From positions 1-64,000 of the forward strand of contig CAZWBA010000008.1 in the NCBI GenBank assembly GCA_964631955.1: a DNA stretch of 64,000 nucleotides. Reading direction: 5' to 3'. Each line of letters begins with the position of its first letter. The first letter of the stretch is position 1. Made by a program: the position numbers and the translations under genes. Below the pieces are notes generated by a model that was not told the DNA's origin, searched no databases, and was given only the letters and a program-made list of their open reading frames with translations. Positions 60,739-64,000 of the stretch are shown here, in pieces. This DNA is from CAMLJR01 sp964631955. Lineage in GTDB: Bacteria > Pseudomonadota > Gammaproteobacteria > Pseudomonadales > CAMLJR01.

Positions 60739-63700
60739 TACTGACTCTCCGCCGGATGTTGCCGGCGCACATACAGACTACGAAACACCACAGGCACAAA
60801 AAATAAAGTTGCTACGGTGGCACTCAGCAAACCGCCGATGACCGCGCGCCCCAGCGGTGCATTCTGCTCGCCACCCTCGCCGAGGCCCAGCGCCATCGGC
60901 ACCATGCCGATAATCATTGCCAGCGCCGTCATCAGCACCGGGCGGAAACGCGAAAATCCTGCATCGATCGCCGCCTGCACGGCGTTGCCGGTTGCTTGAA
61001 AACGTTCGCGCGCAAAACTCACCACGAGAATACTGTTAGCCGTCGCCACGCCCATGCACATGATGGCGCCCGTCAGCGCGGGCACGCTCAGACGTGTGTG
61101 CGTGATAAAAAGCATCCACACGATTCCTGCAATCGCCGCTGGCAGTGCGGTGATGATGATGAAGGGATCGAGCCACGACTGGAAATTCACCACGATCAGC
61201 AGATACACCAGCACGATCGCAAACGCGAGACCGATATAAAGTCCCGTGAACGATGTCTGCATGGTTTTCATCTGGCCACGTGGAATCAATTGCACCCCCC
61301 TGGGCAAATGCTGCGACTGCTCAGCGACAATTTGCATGACTTCTTTCGAAACCGCAGCGAGATCGCGATCTTCCACCGCAGCAAAAATATCGATGACGGG
61401 CTGCGCGTTGTAATGCGTGACCACGCCGGGGGCCGAACCGCGACCGAAAGTGGCGAGCGTACCCAGCGTCTGCGGTGGCTTGTCGCTGCTGCCGCTAGTG
61501 ATAGGCACATTGCGCAACGCATCGAGCGAGTCGAGCGCGTATTGCGGCATTTGCGTGTTGATGGAATACGACACGCCATTTTTAGGATTCAACCAGAACG
61601 CAGGCGCCGTTTGAAAACTGCCACTCATCGAAATCAATAGATCGGTGGCGACATCGCGCTGCGTCATGCCCGCCTGCTGCGCGCGGGTGCGATCGACATC
61701 GATCTGAATTTCGGGCAGGTCGAAGGTCTGATGAATACGCAAATCGACGATGCCTGGAATGCGACGGAATTTTTCCAGCAGCTGATTCGCCACTTCGCGA
61801 TTGGCGGCCATATTGAAGCCGACGACCTGCACATCGATCGGCGCGGGCAAACCGAAATTCAGAATTTGCGAGACGATATCCGCCGGCAAAAAGGCAAATT
61901 GAACCCCGGGGAATCGTTCGGGCAGGCGCCGCCGCAGTTCGCGCACATAATCTGCGGTCGGGGTGTGGCCGTGCTTCAGCGAAATCAGGATATCGGCATC
62001 GCCGGAACCGATCGGCGCCGAATTACTGTACGACAAATTGATGCCGCTGACGGGCAGACCGACGTTCTGCACTACCGTGCTCAACTCATCGGCGGGAATC
62101 ACTTCGCGAATCGCCTGCTCGACATCGTAGGCAATGCGCGCCGTTTCTTCGACGCGCGTGCCGGTATGCGCGCGCAGATGCAGTTTTATCTGGCCGGTAT
62201 CGACGGACGGAAAGAAATCGCTGCCGAGCCACGGCCACAGCACGAGCAGCGACGCGATGATCAGCGCGAGAAAGCCCGCGACGAATACCCGCGTATGGCG
62301 CAAGGCCCACGCCAGCAGACGCAGATACTCGCTGCGAACCGCTTCGAAACGATTTTCAAAACTGTGCTGGATGCGCTGCAGCACGCCGCGGCTTTTTTCT
62401 GCCGTTTCGTGCGCAGCGACATGCGGCTTCAACAAATATTTCGCCATGGTCGGAACGAGCGTTCGCGACAGAATATACGAAGCCAGCATGGCGAAAACGA
62501 CCGCCTGTGCCATGGGTACGAATAAATAACGCGACACGCCTTCGAGAAAAAACATCGGCACGAAAACGATGCAGATACACAGCGTCGAGACCAGCGCGGG
62601 TACGGCGATTTGTTGCGCACCGTCGAGAATGGCCTGCTCGACGGGTTTGCCCTGCTCCAGATGCGCATTGATATTTTCGATCGCGACCGTGGCATCGTCG
62701 ACGAGAATACCCACCGCCAGCGCAAGTCCGCCCAGCGTCATGATATTGATCGTCTCGCCAAGCGCCGACAACGTAATAATGGAAGCGAGAATCGATAGCG
62801 GAATCGACAGCGTGATGATCAAGGTGCTGCGCCAGCTGCCGAGAAACAGCAGGATCATCAGCCCCGTCAATGCTGCCGCGATCACACCTTCGTGAATGAC
62901 TGCCCCGATCGCGGCGCTCACGAACAGCGACTGATCGGCCAGTTCGCGAATTTTCAGATCGCCGGGCGCGCTGTCGCGAATCTGCGGCAGCAGGGATTTG
63001 ATGCGATCGATAATATCGAGCGTCGATGTGTTGCCGGTTTTTTGAATCGTCATCAACACGGCGCGCTCGCCATCGACGCGCACCATGTTCACCTGCGGCA
63101 TGTAACCGTCGCGCACGTAAGCCACATCGCGAATGTAAACGGTGGCGCCATTGACGGTCCTGATCGGCAGATCGTTGAGCGCAGCGACCTGTTCGGGGCT
63201 GCCATTGAGGCGCACGTTGTATTCGAATTCACCAATTTTCTGCGTGCCCGAAGGCAGGATTAAATTCTGCGCGGCGATCGCGTTCGTCACATCCTGCGCC
63301 GACAAACCGTGCGCCTGCAGCGCACGCGGATTCAGATCGACGATGATATTGCGCTGCCTGCCGCCGTAGGGATACGGAATCGATGCGCCCTGCACGGGCG
63401 CCAGTTGCAAACGCATGAACGAATTTCCGAAATCGAATATTTCCGCTTCGGTGAGCTTATCGCTCGACATCGCCAGCTGCAGAATCGGAACGCTCGACGC
63501 GTTATAGGTAATGATTAGCGGCGGCTGCGTGCCGGCCGGATACGAGCGCAGGGCCGACTGCGCGATCGCAGTGATCTGGCTCATGGCGAGATCGAGCTGC
63601 GCATGCGGGTGCATGAAGAATTTGACGATGGCGATGCCGCCGAGCGATTGCGATTCAATGTGCTCGATATCGTTGACGGTAATCGTCGCGGCGCGCTGAA

Positions 63701-63905
63701 AACCGACGGCTATGCGATTCGCCATTTCTTCCGCCGGCAAGCCGTTGTAATTCCAGATCACTGTAATAACGGGAATGTCGATCTTTGGAAAAATATCGGT
63801 AGGCGTACGCAGAATGGTCAGCGGACCCAGGATCAGCAGCAGCAACGCGAGAACGATAAATGTGTAAGGCCGCTGCAGGGCGACGCGAACGATCCACATG
63901 GGCAA
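60738..63905 (-). CDS. RND efflux permease subunit
   Basis: A 1055-residue inner-membrane proton/drug antiporter of the AcrB/MdtB superfamily. It has the transmembrane helix start RPYTFIVLALLLLILGPLTILRTPTDIFP, two large periplasmic loops, and the proton-relay pair Asp403-Asp404 in GILVDDATVAIENI. The late GAIMCMGVATANSILVVSFARERF segment is the repeat of the same helix in the second half. The substrate cannot be read from the sequence. It is the first gene of an operon with the adaptor. Only about 95 bases upstream are visible; no regulator gene can be seen. Confidence 0.93.
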   Translation of the reverse strand: MPMWIVRVALQRPYTFIVLALLLLILGPLTILRTPTDIFPKIDIPVITVIWNYNGLPAEEMANRIAVGFQRAATITVNDIEHIESQSLGGIAIVKFFMHPHAQLDLAMSQITAIAQSALRSYPAGTQPPLIITYNASSVPILQLAMSSDKLTEAEIFDFGNSFMRLQLAPVQGASIPYPYGGRQRNIIVDLNPRALQAHGLSAQDVTNAIAAQNLILPSGTQKIGEFEYNVRLNGSPEQVAALNDLPIRTVNGATVYIRDVAYVRDGYMPQVNMVRVDGERAVLMTIQKTGNTSTLDIIDRIKSLLPQIRDSAPGDLKIRELADQSLFVSAAIGAVIHEGVIAAALTGLMILLFLGSWRSTLIITLSIPLSILASIITLSALGETINIMTLGGLALAVGILVDDATVAIENINAHLEQGKPVEQAILDGAQQIAVPALVSTLCICIVFVPMFFLEGVSRYLFVPMAQAVVFAMLASYILSRTLVPTMAKYLLKPHVAAHETAEKSRGVLQRIQHSFENRFEAVRSEYLRLLAWALRHTRVFVAGFLALIIASLLVLWPWLGSDFFPSVDTGQIKLHLRAHTGTRVEETARIAYDVEQAIREVIPADELSTVVQNVGLPVSGINLSYSNSAPIGSGDADILISLKHGHTPTADYVRELRRRLPERFPGVQFAFLPADIVSQILNFGLPAPIDVQVVGFNMAANREVANQLLEKFRRIPGIVDLRIHQTFDLPEIQIDVDRTRAQQAGMTQRDVATDLLISMSGSFQTAPAFWLNPKNGVSYSINTQMPQYALDSLDALRNVPITSGSSDKPPQTLGTLATFGRGSAPGVVTHYNAQPVIDIFAAVEDRDLAAVSKEVMQIVAEQSQHLPRGVQLIPRGQMKTMQTSFTGLYIGLAFAIVLVYLLIVVNFQSWLDPFIIITALPAAIAGIVWMLFITHTRLSVPALTGAIMCMGVATANSILVVSFARERFQATGNAVQAAIDAGFSRFRPVLMTALAMIIGMVPMALGLGEGGEQNAPLGRAVIGGLLSATVATLFFVPVVFRSLYVRRQHPAESQ

Positions 63906-64000
63906 TCCTGGAATATTAAGGGCGAGAAACCGTGAGGCGGTGTGATTTTACCTGAGTTGCGCGCGAGGAAAAGCAAATGGCATTTATTTGCACAATTCGG

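Overview
The window is chromosomal DNA of a gammaproteobacterium. The best evidence is the block fmdB–aspS–yebC–ruvC–ruvA–ruvB–ybgC–tolQRAB–pal–cpoB–queE–queC–tRNA-Lys, whose order is typical of that class. The block lies next to a cbb3 oxidase cluster of the Pseudomonas/Marinobacter type. I cannot name a family or genus. The DNA looks GC-rich (not computed) and genes are densely packed. There is no phage, no CRISPR array, no complete insertion sequence and no rRNA operon.

Layout. 1-9258 (+): respiratory cluster, ending of ccoN, then ccoO-ccoQ-ccoP, the maturation genes ccoG-ccoH-ccoI-ccoS, a TauE/SafE-type membrane protein and hemN, with almost every junction overlapping. 9300-12735: small single genes (Yip1-type membrane protein, OsmC-like protein, unknown 96-aa protein, SIMPL protein, hexose-6-phosphate mutarotase homologue). 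12717-17386 (-): polyhydroxyalkanoate cluster, phasin, PHA synthase, unknown 93-aa protein, intracellular PHA depolymerase, unknown membrane protein. 17872-25665: nadA, bepA, tusA-like gene, M16 lipoprotein protease, and an unusual receiver protein with a membrane anchor. 26100-30460 (+): aceE and aceF without an E3 gene. 30532-32629 (-): soluble sugar-dehydrogenase-like protein and the metal exporter dmeF. 32883-46542 (-): tRNA-Lys, queuosine genes, Tol-Pal, RuvABC, aspS, fmdB and an HU protein with a histone-H1-like tail. 46828-52180: lhgO, a HIT protein, proS, a lytic transglycosylase, a lone receiver domain and a cyclic-nucleotide-binding protein. 52489-58856: a TonB-domain protein, a bacterial cereblon-type (CULT) protein, rluA, a DUF2244 protein, an MhpD-like lipoprotein, rimO and rsmE. 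58853-63905 (-): msrA and an RND efflux adaptor/permease pair.

The picture is an aerobic to microaerobic heterotroph that makes a high-affinity terminal oxidase, stores carbon as PHA, synthesises NAD and queuosine, and exports metals and drugs.

The most notable item is the 129-aa protein at 53849-54238. It matches the thalidomide-binding CULT domain of cereblon residue for residue at the zinc cysteines and the tryptophan cage. Other points of interest are a receiver–transmembrane–OmpA-like fusion, a family of short palindromes that supplies the ccoG ribosome-binding site and enters the reading frames of ccoI and the lytic transglycosylase, a 138-bp inverted-repeat element between ruvA and ruvB, and two unknown genes inside the PHA cluster.
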